Shown here piece by piece: positions 35,181-43,394 of a stretch of 64,000 nucleotides of DNA. Origin of the DNA: an uncultured Prevotella sp. (lineage in GTDB: Bacteria > Bacteroidota > Bacteroidia > Bacteroidales > Bacteroidaceae); the NCBI GenBank assembly GCA_900315835.1, contig ONAR01000014.1:27535-91534 (forward strand), read 5' to 3'. The notes below the pieces were generated by a model. That model was given only the letters and a program-made list of their open reading frames with translations, was not told the DNA's origin and ran no database searches. Numbering within the stretch: the stretch's first letter is position 1; each line of letters begins with the position of its first letter. The position numbers and the translations under genes are program-made.

Positions 35181-36374
35181 TTAGATTAAACTTGCGCAAG
35201 CCTCCTTAATGCGCCGTAAAGCCTCGCGAATGTTATCGTCACTCGTTGCGTAGCTCATGCGGAAGCCGTTGGGTTCGCCGAAGGCGTCACCGGCGACGGT
35301 GGCTACATGCGCCTTCTGGAGGAGATACATCGAGAAGTCGGTCGAAGTCTTGATTACCGTATCGCCACAGCGCTTGCCGAAGAAGGCATCGCACATGGGG
35401 AAGAGATAGAAGGCGCCCTGAGGCACGTTGACCTTGAGGCCGGGAATCTCACGTGCGAGCTTCACGATGAGGTCGCGACGGCGCTCGAAGCCGTTGCGCA
35501 TATCCTCAACGCACTGCTGGTCACCCTGATAGGCAGCCAGAGCGGCCATCTGACTGACATCGCAAGTGCCGCTGGTGTATTGGCCCTGCAGTTTGTTCAT
35601 ACCCTTCACAATCCATTCGGGAGCAGCCACCCAGCCCAAACGCCAGCCGGTCATGGCGTATGCCTTACTCACACCGTTGCAAATGATGGTGCGCTCCTTC
35701 ATGCCCTCGCATGCGGCGATGCTGGCCTGGAAACCGACATAATTGATATGCTCGTAGATTTCATCCGACAGCACAAACACTTCGGGGTGCTTACGCAGTA
35801 CGACGGCCAAAGCCTCGAGTTCAGCCTGCGTATAAACGCTACCGGTAGGATTGCTCGGCGAGCAGATGATGAGCATCTTGGTCTTCGGCGTGATGGCGGA
35901 TTCCAACTGCTCGGGCGTCATCTTATAATCGTTCTCGAAAGCCGTACGCACTGCGACAGGTGTGCCGCCGGCCAACTTCACCATCTGCGGATAGCTTACC
36001 CAATAAGGTGCGGGGATGATTACTTCGTCGCCGGGATTGACCAAGGCGAGGATAGCGTTGCAGACGCCCTGCTTGCCGCCCGTACCTACGATGACCTCCT
36101 TCGTGGTGTAGGTCAGATGGTTCTCACGCGCCAGCTTATCAACGATAGCCTGACGAAGAGCCAGATAGCCGGGAACGGGAGAATACTTTGAATAGTTATC
36201 CTCAATGGCCTTAATACCCGCCTGCTTAATAGGCTCCGGAGTCATAAAGTCGGGTTCACCGACACTCATGTTGATTACATCAATGCCTTGTGCTTTCATT
36301 TCATTGCTCTTCTGCGACATTGCCAATGTTGCGGAAGGGGCAAGACGATTTAGACGATCTGATAGTTGTGCCAT
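35181..36374 (-). CDS. aspC: Class I pyridoxal-phosphate aminotransferase, aspartate type
   Basis: 397 residues, PLP fold type I. Landmarks: NMSVGEPDF, YSPVPGYLALRQAI, GTGGKQGVCNAILAL, ICSPSNPTGSVYT, LSDEIYEHINY, and the PLP-lysine region NGVSKAYAMTGWRLGW. This is the class Ib aspartate (or prephenate) aminotransferase type rather than an E. coli AspC type. Start MAQLSDRLNRL is chosen because longer forms begin in the promoter (TACTTTTG at 36396-36403). Substrate range not decided by sequence. Confidence 0.92.
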   Translation of the reverse strand: MAQLSDRLNRLAPSATLAMSQKSNEMKAQGIDVINMSVGEPDFMTPEPIKQAGIKAIEDNYSKYSPVPGYLALRQAIVDKLARENHLTYTTKEVIVGTGGKQGVCNAILALVNPGDEVIIPAPYWVSYPQMVKLAGGTPVAVRTAFENDYKMTPEQLESAITPKTKMLIICSPSNPTGSVYTQAELEALAVVLRKHPEVFVLSDEIYEHINYVGFQASIAACEGMKERTIICNGVSKAYAMTGWRLGWVAAPEWIVKGMNKLQGQYTSGTCDVSQMAALAAYQGDQQCVEDMRNGFERRRDLIVKLAREIPGLKVNVPQGAFYLFPMCDAFFGKRCGDTVIKTSTDFSMYLLQKAHVATVAGDAFGEPNGFRMSYATSDDNIREALRRIKEACASLI

Positions 36375-36395
36375 AGCCAGTCTATTTATTGCGTA

Positions 36396-36403
36396 CAAAA
36401 GTA
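36396..36403 (-). promoter_or_regulatory. -7 box of the aminotransferase gene
   Basis: Minus-strand TACTTTTG, 21 bases before the chosen ATG. No -33 TTTG at the expected spacing. Confidence 0.45.
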
Positions 36404-36444
36404 GACATTTTAAATGAGAAAATGCAGAAAAGTAACATTATTTA

Positions 36445-36490
36445 GAAAAAAGGCTGCGAAGGCATTCATTTTATCACCTCGCGCGGCCTT
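36445..36490 (-). terminator. ribBA terminator
   Basis: Minus-strand AAGGCCGCGCGAGG pairs imperfectly with CCTTCGCAGCCTT and is followed by a T6 run. It begins 10 bases after the ribBA stop. Confidence 0.75.
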
Positions 36491-36499
36491 CCCTCTTCA

Positions 36500-37708
36500 T
36501 TAAAGGTGCAGTGTATGCCCCATCCTATCGCGCTTTGTACGCAGATACTTGATGTCGTAGCGGTTGGGCGTTATCTCGATGGGTACGTTCTCGACAATCT
36601 CCAAGCCATAGGCCTCAAGGCCGACGCGCTTGGTCGGGTTGTTGGTCATGAGCCTCATCTTATGTACGCCGAGGTGACGTAGCATCTGGGCGCCACAGCC
36701 ATAGTCGCGCTCATCGGGCTTGAAGCCGAGGTGGATATTGGCATCGACAGTGTCCATACCCTTCTCCTGCAGCTTGTAAGCGGCAATCTTGTTCATCAGT
36801 CCGATGCCGCGACCCTCCTGCTGCATATAGATGACGACGCCTTTGCCCTCTTTCTCAATCATCTGCATCGACTTATGCAACTGTTCACCGCAGTCGCATC
36901 GCATGCTGCCGAGTATATCACCCGTGGCGCAAGAGGAATGCACCCGCACCAGGATGGGCTCGTCCTCTTTCCACGTACCCTTGACCAGCGCCATGTGCTC
37001 AAGGCCATTGCTCGTCTGGCGGAAGGGAATGAGATGGAAGTGACCATAGATGGTGGGGAGGTCGACCTCCTCGCCTACCTCAATGCTGGTCTCGCGCTTA
37101 AGGCGGTATTTAATAAGGTCGGCGATGGAGATAATCTTCATACCCCATTCCTTGGCTTTCTCCTGCAGTTGCGGCATACGCGCCATGGTGCCGTCGTCGT
37201 TCATAATCTCCATCAGCACACCGGCGGGATAACATCCGGCGAGCTTACAGAGGTCGATGGCGGCCTCGGTGTGACCCGACCGGCGCAGCACACCGTTGTC
37301 CTGCGCATACAGGGGATTGATGTGGCCGGGGCGGCCGAAGGTCTGCGGCGTAGAAGCTGGATCGGCGAGCGCCTTGATGGTCTCGGCGCGGTCGTGAGCC
37401 GACACACCGGTCGTGCAACCCTCGAGTTTATCGACGGTGATGGTGAAGGGGGTGCCGAGCATCGACGTGTTGTCTTCAACCTGATGGGGCAGGTCGAGTT
37501 CCTCGGCGCGTGAGATGGTTATGGGTGCACACAGCACCCCACGCGCGTTCTTCAGCATGAAGTTGACCTTTTCAGGCGTTATCATCTCAGCCGCGGTAAT
37601 CAGGTCACCCTCGTTCTCACGGTCCTCGTCGTCGACGACAATGACAAACTTCCCTTGCTTGAAGTCCTCCAGCGCATCCTCGATGCTGCTTAATTTGAAT
37701 TCTGCCAT
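36500..37708 (-). CDS. ribBA: Bifunctional DHBP synthase / GTP cyclohydrolase II (RibBA)
   Basis: Makes both riboflavin precursors: dihydroxybutanone phosphate from ribulose-5-phosphate (N-terminal half) and the pyrimidine from GTP (C-terminal half). The 402 residues include [14 protein letters not shown] (acidic Mg site), [13 protein letters not shown], the linker, then GTP cyclohydrolase motifs [15 protein letters not shown] (zinc Cys), [14 protein letters not shown] and [22 protein letters not shown]. Both halves look intact. It begins 48 bases after the permease gene and may share its transcript. Confidence 0.97.
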   Translation of the reverse strand: MAEFKLSSIEDALEDFKQGKFVIVVDDEDRENEGDLITAAEMITPEKVNFMLKNARGVLCAPITISRAEELDLPHQVEDNTSMLGTPFTITVDKLEGCTTGVSAHDRAETIKALADPASTPQTFGRPGHINPLYAQDNGVLRRSGHTEAAIDLCKLAGCYPAGVLMEIMNDDGTMARMPQLQEKAKEWGMKIISIADLIKYRLKRETSIEVGEEVDLPTIYGHFHLIPFRQTSNGLEHMALVKGTWKEDEPILVRVHSSCATGDILGSMRCDCGEQLHKSMQMIEKEGKGVVIYMQQEGRGIGLMNKIAAYKLQEKGMDTVDANIHLGFKPDERDYGCGAQMLRHLGVHKMRLMTNNPTKRVGLEAYGLEIVENVPIEITPNRYDIKYLRTKRDRMGHTLHL

Positions 37709-37756
37709 ATTGTTTCTATACCTTTTACATTATTAATATATAGCACCGGCGCCCAC

Positions 37757-39664
37757 CTACGAGTGGGGTTCGTGCTCTTTGTGATTGATAAGCTGTGTGT
37801 TTGTGTATTTGATGACACGCAGGTCGCGCAACAGCCGGAGGCGGAAGCGCCACATGCGGAAATAGAAGAACATGCCCACCGGCACGATGATGGCGGACAC
37901 GATGTTGAGCCAGCGGCGGTCGAACGGACGCGTATGCGCCTTCACCGCCAGCACCGGGTAGTGGTTGAGCAGGCTCAACACCACTGTATCGCGGGTGTTG
38001 GCGAGGTCCTTGATGGTAGCCTCGAGCTCTTCGTTAATCTCTTCTATCTCATGGTCCTCCTGATACTTGAAGAACACCTTGATGACGTTTGGCGGCGACT
38101 TCAGGTTGTGTCGGCGTGAGTAAGCGGTCACCTTGTGGTTAATCTTCAGCAAGGTTTCCTTATCCTCAGCATAATGAGGCTCTTCGATGATAACCTCCTT
38201 GCCCTGAATGCTACGTTTCAGTCTGAGTCCGAACGCCTTACGGAAGAAGGCAATCCAACCGTCGGCGTTGAACACCACCGAGTCGTTGCAAGCCTTATAA
38301 GTGATGAAAATGGCCAGCGGCGTAAGCACCGCGGGGGCCAATGCATGGCCAATCCACACATTCCACGAGCCCTGACGCGCCATCGTGTAGCCGGTATTGT
38401 CGAGGATATAGAATATGATGTAAACCAGGACCGAGATGATGACCGGCAGTCCCAGGCCACCCTTGCGGATGATGGCACCGAGCGGCGCACCGATAAAGAA
38501 GAAGATGATGCACTGCAAGGCCAGCGCGAACTTATTCTCCGCCTCGAGGTAATGGTTGCGGATGATGCGCTCATTGTCGTGCGCCATCATCGCTTTGAAA
38601 TCGAGATCGGAGCTCATGCGCTGCACGTTGCCGAGCGCCATCGACATGACGTTGGCCTTCTGGTCGGGCGTGAGTTTGGCATAAGCCTGGTCGAAGTCGA
38701 GCTTGCTATGCTCCGCCTGACGCACCTCCTTGATGGAGTCGGGCTTGCTCAACGCAGGCGTAGTGAAGTAGAACTGCTTGGCCTCACCGTAGAAGGCGCG
38801 GCCAATACTGTCGTAGGTCTCGTTGAGCGAGTCCACATCCGACCGTATCTGGGCAAGGCTCTTACCACGCGCATTGTTGGAGAGCGCCGACATATCGGTC
38901 AGGTTGAAGCCGTTGTCGAAGTCAATATAAATCTGCTTGGAGATAAACGACTCACGGCGATAAGGCACTGCCGCCGTACCGCCAAACTGGTCGTCCTGCA
39001 TATTCTCAAACCACTCGCCGCTCCACAGCGACAGCAGCAGGTGTTTCTTCTCGGCCGTCGACTGTATCATGCCGCTGTCGGCAAGGATGATGGCCGCGTC
39101 CTCATAGCTCTGCGTCATGCGGTATATCATGATGCCGTAAAGCTTGCCGGTCTTCAGGTTCTTCTTCTGCACATAAATGTTGCAGTTGGGAATGCCGTCG
39201 TAGAAGATGCCCTCGGGTATCTCAAGCTCGGGACTTTTCTGCTTCATCGACAGCAGCAACTGTGCAAACTTCATGTTGGCCATGGGGCCGATGTTGTTCT
39301 GAAAATAAAAGGAGACACCCGCAATGAGTACCGTCACGACGATGAGCGAGCGGAACGACTGCATCAGCGAGATGCCGGCTGCCTTGATGGCCGTCAGCTC
39401 GGAACTCTCGCCGAGGTTACCGAAAGTGATGAGTGAACTCAGCAGAATGGCCAACGGCAGGGCCATCGGCACGAACATCAGGGCGATGTACCAGAAGAAA
39501 TGGGCGATGACATCCAGCGACAATCCCTTGCCAATGAGGTCGTTGAGCTGTCTCCAAAGGAACTGCATCATCAGCACGAACTGGCAGATGAACAGGGCTC
39601 CTAAGAACAGCACCGCGAACTGTTTTAAGATGAATATGTCGAGTTTCTTTATGCGAAGATTCAT
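37757..39664 (-). CDS. LptF/LptG (YjgP/YjgQ) permease with long C-terminal extension
   Basis: 635 residues. The LptF/G permease core carries helices near 10-35, 60-90, 105-125, a periplasmic beta-rich domain, then FIGAPLGAIIRKGGLGLPVIISVLVYIIFYIL and two more helices; it extracts lipopolysaccharide from the inner membrane in the LptBFG complex. LptF or LptG are normally about 360 residues; here some 200 residues follow, with another helix (LNIVSAIIVPVGMFFYFRM). Which of F or G it is cannot be told. Start trimmed to MNLRIKK. Confidence 0.88.
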   Translation of the reverse strand: MNLRIKKLDIFILKQFAVLFLGALFICQFVLMMQFLWRQLNDLIGKGLSLDVIAHFFWYIALMFVPMALPLAILLSSLITFGNLGESSELTAIKAAGISLMQSFRSLIVVTVLIAGVSFYFQNNIGPMANMKFAQLLLSMKQKSPELEIPEGIFYDGIPNCNIYVQKKNLKTGKLYGIMIYRMTQSYEDAAIILADSGMIQSTAEKKHLLLSLWSGEWFENMQDDQFGGTAAVPYRRESFISKQIYIDFDNGFNLTDMSALSNNARGKSLAQIRSDVDSLNETYDSIGRAFYGEAKQFYFTTPALSKPDSIKEVRQAEHSKLDFDQAYAKLTPDQKANVMSMALGNVQRMSSDLDFKAMMAHDNERIIRNHYLEAENKFALALQCIIFFFIGAPLGAIIRKGGLGLPVIISVLVYIIFYILDNTGYTMARQGSWNVWIGHALAPAVLTPLAIFITYKACNDSVVFNADGWIAFFRKAFGLRLKRSIQGKEVIIEEPHYAEDKETLLKINHKVTAYSRRHNLKSPPNVIKVFFKYQEDHEIEEINEELEATIKDLANTRDTVVLSLLNHYPVLAVKAHTRPFDRRWLNIVSAIIVPVGMFFYFRMWRFRLRLLRDLRVIKYTNTQLINHKEHEPHS

Positions 39665-39727
39665 TGATATCAACTTGGACGGTCTACCGTAAGCCTTCGA
39701 TTTTGCTCACTTCCCGCTTCCATCGTG

Positions 39728-39735
39728 CAAAGATA
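39728..39735 (-). promoter_or_regulatory. -7 box upstream of permease/ribBA
   Basis: Minus-strand TATCTTTG, about 63 bases before the permease ATG. No -33 box at the right distance. Confidence 0.45.
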
Positions 39736-39769
39736 ATGGAAAATTGGCAAATAGTCCCATGTTTTTAGA

Positions 39770-39802
39770 AAAAATAAAAGGTGCAGCGCGATGCTACACC
39801 TT
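39770..39802 (-). terminator. Terminator after the phosphate transporter
   Basis: Minus-strand AAGGTGTAGC pairs with GCTGCACCTT and runs into TTATTTTTT. It ends the PiT transcript. Confidence 0.85.
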
Positions 39803-39860
39803 ATTATATATGTGAGGCCGGTATCGGGCGCACCCCTTACGCGGGAAGCGCCCTCGCGGT

Positions 39861-42113
39861 CTACTCCTCCATGAACTTCTTGGCCGAGCGCAACTGATGG
39901 CGCATGTTGCTGAGCAACTGCTGCGACTCCTGCAGGAGGTTGAGGTAAACCATATCCACCTGATAGTACTTGTTGTCCTGACTCGTCTGCATGCGGTATA
40001 GATGGTTCTTGCGGATGACCGACAGCTCATCCTTGCAGGCATCGGCCTGAGCCAGCACCTTGCGGTATTCGTCGTAGTGGTTGGTCTCAATCTCGTCGGT
40101 CGTCCCCTTCATCAGCTCGTTAATGGTCTGACGAATAGGTTCATACTCCTTTACATAAGCCTCGGGAACGGGAACGAAGTTGTTGTCGACATGCTCCTTA
40201 ATCGGTTGCAGCATGCGGCGCAGCGTATAAATATACTGCTGGTCGCTGTTAGCACCGATGTGGAACCACGTGTTGCGCTCAACGGCCATCTCCAACGGCG
40301 ACTTCTTCAAGCCGAGCATCTCCTGGCGACGCAACTTCTTCAAGATCTGCAGCGTCTTGCGCAGTCCCTTGTCGCTACGGCGCAGGTCTCTTACTTTCTG
40401 ATGGCTGAAGGCGTCGAGAATGATGTTATATTGCTCGAGGGCGAAGCGGCAGGTCTTGCTCTGGGTGTCGCGCACATGGTTGCGCAGCATCTCCCACACG
40501 AGCTCGGGGTCGCGGGTGTGCATCATCAGGCGGAAGCTGTCCTCAGCCTCCTTCGACTGCTGCTTCTTGCGGTTGTACTGACGCTGACTGCGCCAGAGCA
40601 GATAAATGACAAGCACCATAAAGCCGCCCTGCACGATAAATCCGCCATACCACATGCACAGGCAGACCAGCGCACAGGTGATGAATGCCACGCCGGCGGT
40701 GATGAACCAGCCGCCGATGACGCTCAGCACGCCCGTCACACGGAACACAGCGCTCTCGCGGCTCCAGGCGCGGTCGGCCAGACTCGAACCCATGGCCACC
40801 ATGAACGTGACGTAGGTCGTTGACAGCGGCAACTTATGGTTGGTTCCGAAGACGATGAGCATTGAGGCGATGACGAGGTTGACGGCGGCGCGCACCATAT
40901 CGAAGGCAGCGGTGTCGTCGGTCAGTTCCACCTCGTTGGCATTGAAGCGGCTGTTCACCCACTTGCGGAAACCCACGGGGAAGATGTGGGCAATCGAAGA
41001 CACAGCCGACTGGCTGAAGCGAACGATGGCGCGGGCGGCCATGCTTGAACCGAACATCTCGTCGCCCTCATCCTGACGCGAGAGGTCGACCGAGGTCTTG
41101 ATCACGTTCTGCGCCTTCTTCGACGTCCCCATGGCGATGACCATGATGATGCCGGCGGCCAACAGATAGAGGATTGGTGAGCGGGCCGAGTCCATCAGCG
41201 ACGTCATCATGAACTGGTCGGCGCCCAAACCGTGGGCGTTAGTAGTGAAATCGCGGTAAGAGTCGAGGCCGGCCAGAGGCACGCCGATGAAGTTGACCAG
41301 GTCATTGCTGGCAAAAGCCATGGCGAGACCGAAAGTACCCATCAGCACCACGAATTTGAAGATGTTGACCTTCAGCAGATGGAGTACCTCCATCACCACC
41401 GTCGAACCAATGAAGGTGTAGACCAGCAGCATGTTGGTGTTCGCATCGATATAGTTACGCACGCCCTCGGAAATATAGGGGCTCTTGCCCATGCCCTTGA
41501 TAAAGATGAAGTAGGAAAGGGCAGTAAAGGCGATACCACCGAAGATGGCGATGGAATAGCGGCTGTGCTTCTTATAGTTGAAGGTGAAAACCACACGACT
41601 GATCCACATCACCACGGTGCCGACGATGAATGCGACGGCCACCGAGAGGAAGATGGAGATAATCACCTTCATGGCCTCGGTCGAGTTGACGAGGCTGCTC
41701 ATGTCCTGACTGCTGTCCGTCCACACCTTCAGGGCAGCGAGCATGACCGTTCCGCCCAACAGCTCAAAGACCAGCGACACGGTGGTCGAGGTCGGCATGC
41801 CGAGCGTGTTGAACACATCCAGCACAATGACGTCGGTCACCATGACGGCCAGAAAGACGGTCATCACCTCATGGAAAGAATAATGGTTTGGAACCAGAAT
41901 GCCATGACGGGCCACGTCCATCATGCCCGACGACATGACCACGCCCAACATGACGCCAAATGAAGCAATGATTAATACTGTGCGGAAGGTCGCCACACGG
42001 GCGCCGATTGCCGACTGAAGAAAGTTCACGGCATCGTTGCTCACGCCTACAAACAGGTCAAATACCGCCAGGCAAAGCAGGAAGATGACGATGCAAAGAT
42101 AGATGGTTTCCAT
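39861..42113 (-). CDS. PiT-family phosphate transporter fused to PhoU-like domain
   Basis: 750 residues. The first ~520 form a PiT/PHO4 permease with the paired signatures GVSNDAVNFL (about 24-33) and ASNDLVNFIGVPLAG (near 268), and KLPLSTTYVTFMVAMGSSLADRAW: cation/phosphate symport across the inner membrane. After the last helix (GGFMVLVIYLLWRSQRQYNRKK) comes a soluble helical region of some 220 residues (TRDPELVWEMLRNHVRDTQSKT...) that looks like a PhoU-type regulatory domain. Simple PiT proteins are about 330-500 residues. A minus-strand TAATTTTG (42145-42152) lies just upstream. Confidence 0.9.
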   Translation of the reverse strand: METIYLCIVIFLLCLAVFDLFVGVSNDAVNFLQSAIGARVATFRTVLIIASFGVMLGVVMSSGMMDVARHGILVPNHYSFHEVMTVFLAVMVTDVIVLDVFNTLGMPTSTTVSLVFELLGGTVMLAALKVWTDSSQDMSSLVNSTEAMKVIISIFLSVAVAFIVGTVVMWISRVVFTFNYKKHSRYSIAIFGGIAFTALSYFIFIKGMGKSPYISEGVRNYIDANTNMLLVYTFIGSTVVMEVLHLLKVNIFKFVVLMGTFGLAMAFASNDLVNFIGVPLAGLDSYRDFTTNAHGLGADQFMMTSLMDSARSPILYLLAAGIIMVIAMGTSKKAQNVIKTSVDLSRQDEGDEMFGSSMAARAIVRFSQSAVSSIAHIFPVGFRKWVNSRFNANEVELTDDTAAFDMVRAAVNLVIASMLIVFGTNHKLPLSTTYVTFMVAMGSSLADRAWSRESAVFRVTGVLSVIGGWFITAGVAFITCALVCLCMWYGGFIVQGGFMVLVIYLLWRSQRQYNRKKQQSKEAEDSFRLMMHTRDPELVWEMLRNHVRDTQSKTCRFALEQYNIILDAFSHQKVRDLRRSDKGLRKTLQILKKLRRQEMLGLKKSPLEMAVERNTWFHIGANSDQQYIYTLRRMLQPIKEHVDNNFVPVPEAYVKEYEPIRQTINELMKGTTDEIETNHYDEYRKVLAQADACKDELSVIRKNHLYRMQTSQDNKYYQVDMVYLNLLQESQQLLSNMRHQLRSAKKFMEE

Positions 42114-42144
42114 TTAATAGAACTAATAATTTACGATTTCTGCG

Positions 42145-42152
42145 CAAAATTA
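42145..42152 (-). promoter_or_regulatory. -7 box of the phosphate transporter
   Basis: Minus-strand TAATTTTG about 31 bases before the ATG; no consensus -33 box. Confidence 0.45.
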
Positions 42153-42242
42153 TAGAGACTATGTTACAGGCCTGTTGCTGCAATATTACAATTGTGTTAC
42201 AGCAGCGGGAAAGACGAAAAATATCTTAATCCCCCACTTTCT

Positions 42243-42274
42243 TTTGTCGCATCCATAATAATTGACTACCTTTG
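42243..42274 (+). promoter_or_regulatory. Promoter of the NlpE-like gene
   Basis: TTTG (42243-42246), 20 bases, TACCTTTG (42267-42274): a complete Bacteroidetes promoter. Start expected near 42280, about 27 bases before the ATG. Confidence 0.8.
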
Positions 42275-42306
42275 CGGCCTCAACAAAAAACACAAAACCA
42301 TACATC

Positions 42307-42726
42307 ATGAACAAAAACATCATGCTGCTCGCAATGGGCATAGCCGCGCTGGCCGTTGGCTGCAACGGCAACAAAACGAATAACACCAACACGGCCGACA
42401 CCACGGCTGTCAACACGTTGCTGGGTACCTACGAGGGTACGTTGCCCGCTGCCGACTGCCCGGGCATCAACACCAGCCTGACCATCAACGCCGACAGCAC
42501 CTACGACCTCACGTCGCACTACATCGACCAAAAAGATACCATAAGGGAGAACGGCGTCTATCATCTGCACAACGGCAAACTAATTGAGTTGGTAACGCCC
42601 TCGTCAGGTGATAAGAACTATTATAAGGTGATGAACGACAGCACCCTCATTATGACCGACGACAAAGGCGAGGAACCTACGGGTGAGCTGAGACAAAATT
42701 ACCAGTTGCACAAGAAAGCACAGTAA
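42307..42726 (+). CDS. NlpE-like lipoprotein
   Basis: 139-residue lipoprotein; lipobox ALAVGC, Cys19. The mature part starts LLGTYEGTLPAADCPGINTSLTINADSTY, then NGVYHLHNGKLIEL, which matches the N-terminal domain of NlpE (copper- and surface-stress-linked lipoprotein). NlpE has CxxC in its CADCPGI; here the first Cys is Ala (AADCPG), so the metal or disulfide site is halved. It precedes the metal-efflux genes and has its own promoter and terminator. Short, without the NlpE OB domain. Confidence 0.8.
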   Translation: MNKNIMLLAMGIAALAVGCNGNKTNNTNTADTTAVNTLLGTYEGTLPAADCPGINTSLTINADSTYDLTSHYIDQKDTIRENGVYHLHNGKLIELVTPSSGDKNYYKVMNDSTLIMTDDKGEEPTGELRQNYQLHKKAQ

Positions 42727-42731
42727 CCGTC

Positions 42732-42769
42732 AAGGGCCAGGCTATTCCCGATAGTCAATGGCCCTTTTT
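42732..42769 (+). terminator. Terminator of the NlpE-like gene
   Basis: AAGGGCCA (42732-42739) pairs with TGGCCCTT (42759-42766) and runs into TTTTTG. Separates this gene from the efflux operon. Confidence 0.85.
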
Positions 42770-42823
42770 GTTTGCCGATTTCTTTTCTTCTTTGTACTAA
42801 TTACAAAAATATCTCATCAAATC

Positions 42824-42855
42824 TTTGGTGTTTACAAAGACTTTCCTTATCTTTG
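42824..42855 (+). promoter_or_regulatory. Promoter of the efflux operon, five bases from an ATG
   Basis: TTTG (42824-42827), 20 bases, TATCTTTG (42848-42855). The box ends only five bases before the ATG at 42861, so the mRNA would start at or very near that codon. Confidence 0.8.
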
Positions 42856-42860
42856 CAAAC

Positions 42861-43271
42861 ATGAAGAAATACCTGTCAGTCATAGTCACCGGCATGGCTA
42901 TCCTCATTACCATGATAGCCGTTGACATACATCATCATCATTATGGCGAGATGATGTATGTCGTTGCCGCGGATTGCTGCAACGGACAGGACGAAGACCA
43001 ACACAAGGAAGACCAGCAGCCGGAAACCGCCGACCACTCCTTGCATTATTTAGCTGCAAGCTTTGTGAAGGTGGTAATGGACCAAGACTCCAATGCTGAC
43101 AGCCATTTTCTGCATTTCATGGCAGCATTGACGGCTGTGGAACTTCCCGATATTTTCAATGATTATCATACCATCGGAAAACAACTTGCGTTTTCCACAC
43201 CGCCGCGCTATCACCTTACGTGGATAGTACAGAGCCTTGGCTTCAGGGCTCCACCGGCACTCGTTTTCTAA
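42861..43271 (+). CDS. Small His-rich membrane-anchored protein before the metal pump
   Basis: No named gene recognised. 136 residues: one N-terminal hydrophobic helix (about 4-22), then a His cluster (VDIHHHHYGEMM), CC at 39-40, an acidic His/Gln/Glu segment (DEDQHKEDQQPETADHS) and a C-terminal hydrophobic patch. His and Cys clusters next to a metal efflux system suggest metal binding or sensing in the periplasm. It lies 123 bases upstream of the pump gene on the same strand. If the box at 42848-42855 is used, it is translated from a nearly leaderless mRNA; a downstream Met (residue 12 or 18) would be the alternative start. Confidence 0.7.
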   Translation: MKKYLSVIVTGMAILITMIAVDIHHHHYGEMMYVVAADCCNGQDEDQHKEDQQPETADHSLHYLAASFVKVVMDQDSNADSHFLHFMAALTAVELPDIFNDYHTIGKQLAFSTPPRYHLTWIVQSLGFRAPPALVF

Positions 43272-43394
43272 GACTTTGCCCTACACCTTATATTATATAG
43301 GTCACTGACTGTCTCGTATTTCCAAGACAGCCAGCATTGGGCAATGCTGTATTCCAACCAAACTATTCACCCTATCTTTTAATATTAACCCGTC

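Noticed and set aside
42825-43271. Upstream extension of the His-rich protein by 12 codons
   Set aside because: Those codons lie over the -7 box at 42848-42855; the ATG at 42861 fits the promoter and the hydrophobic start better.
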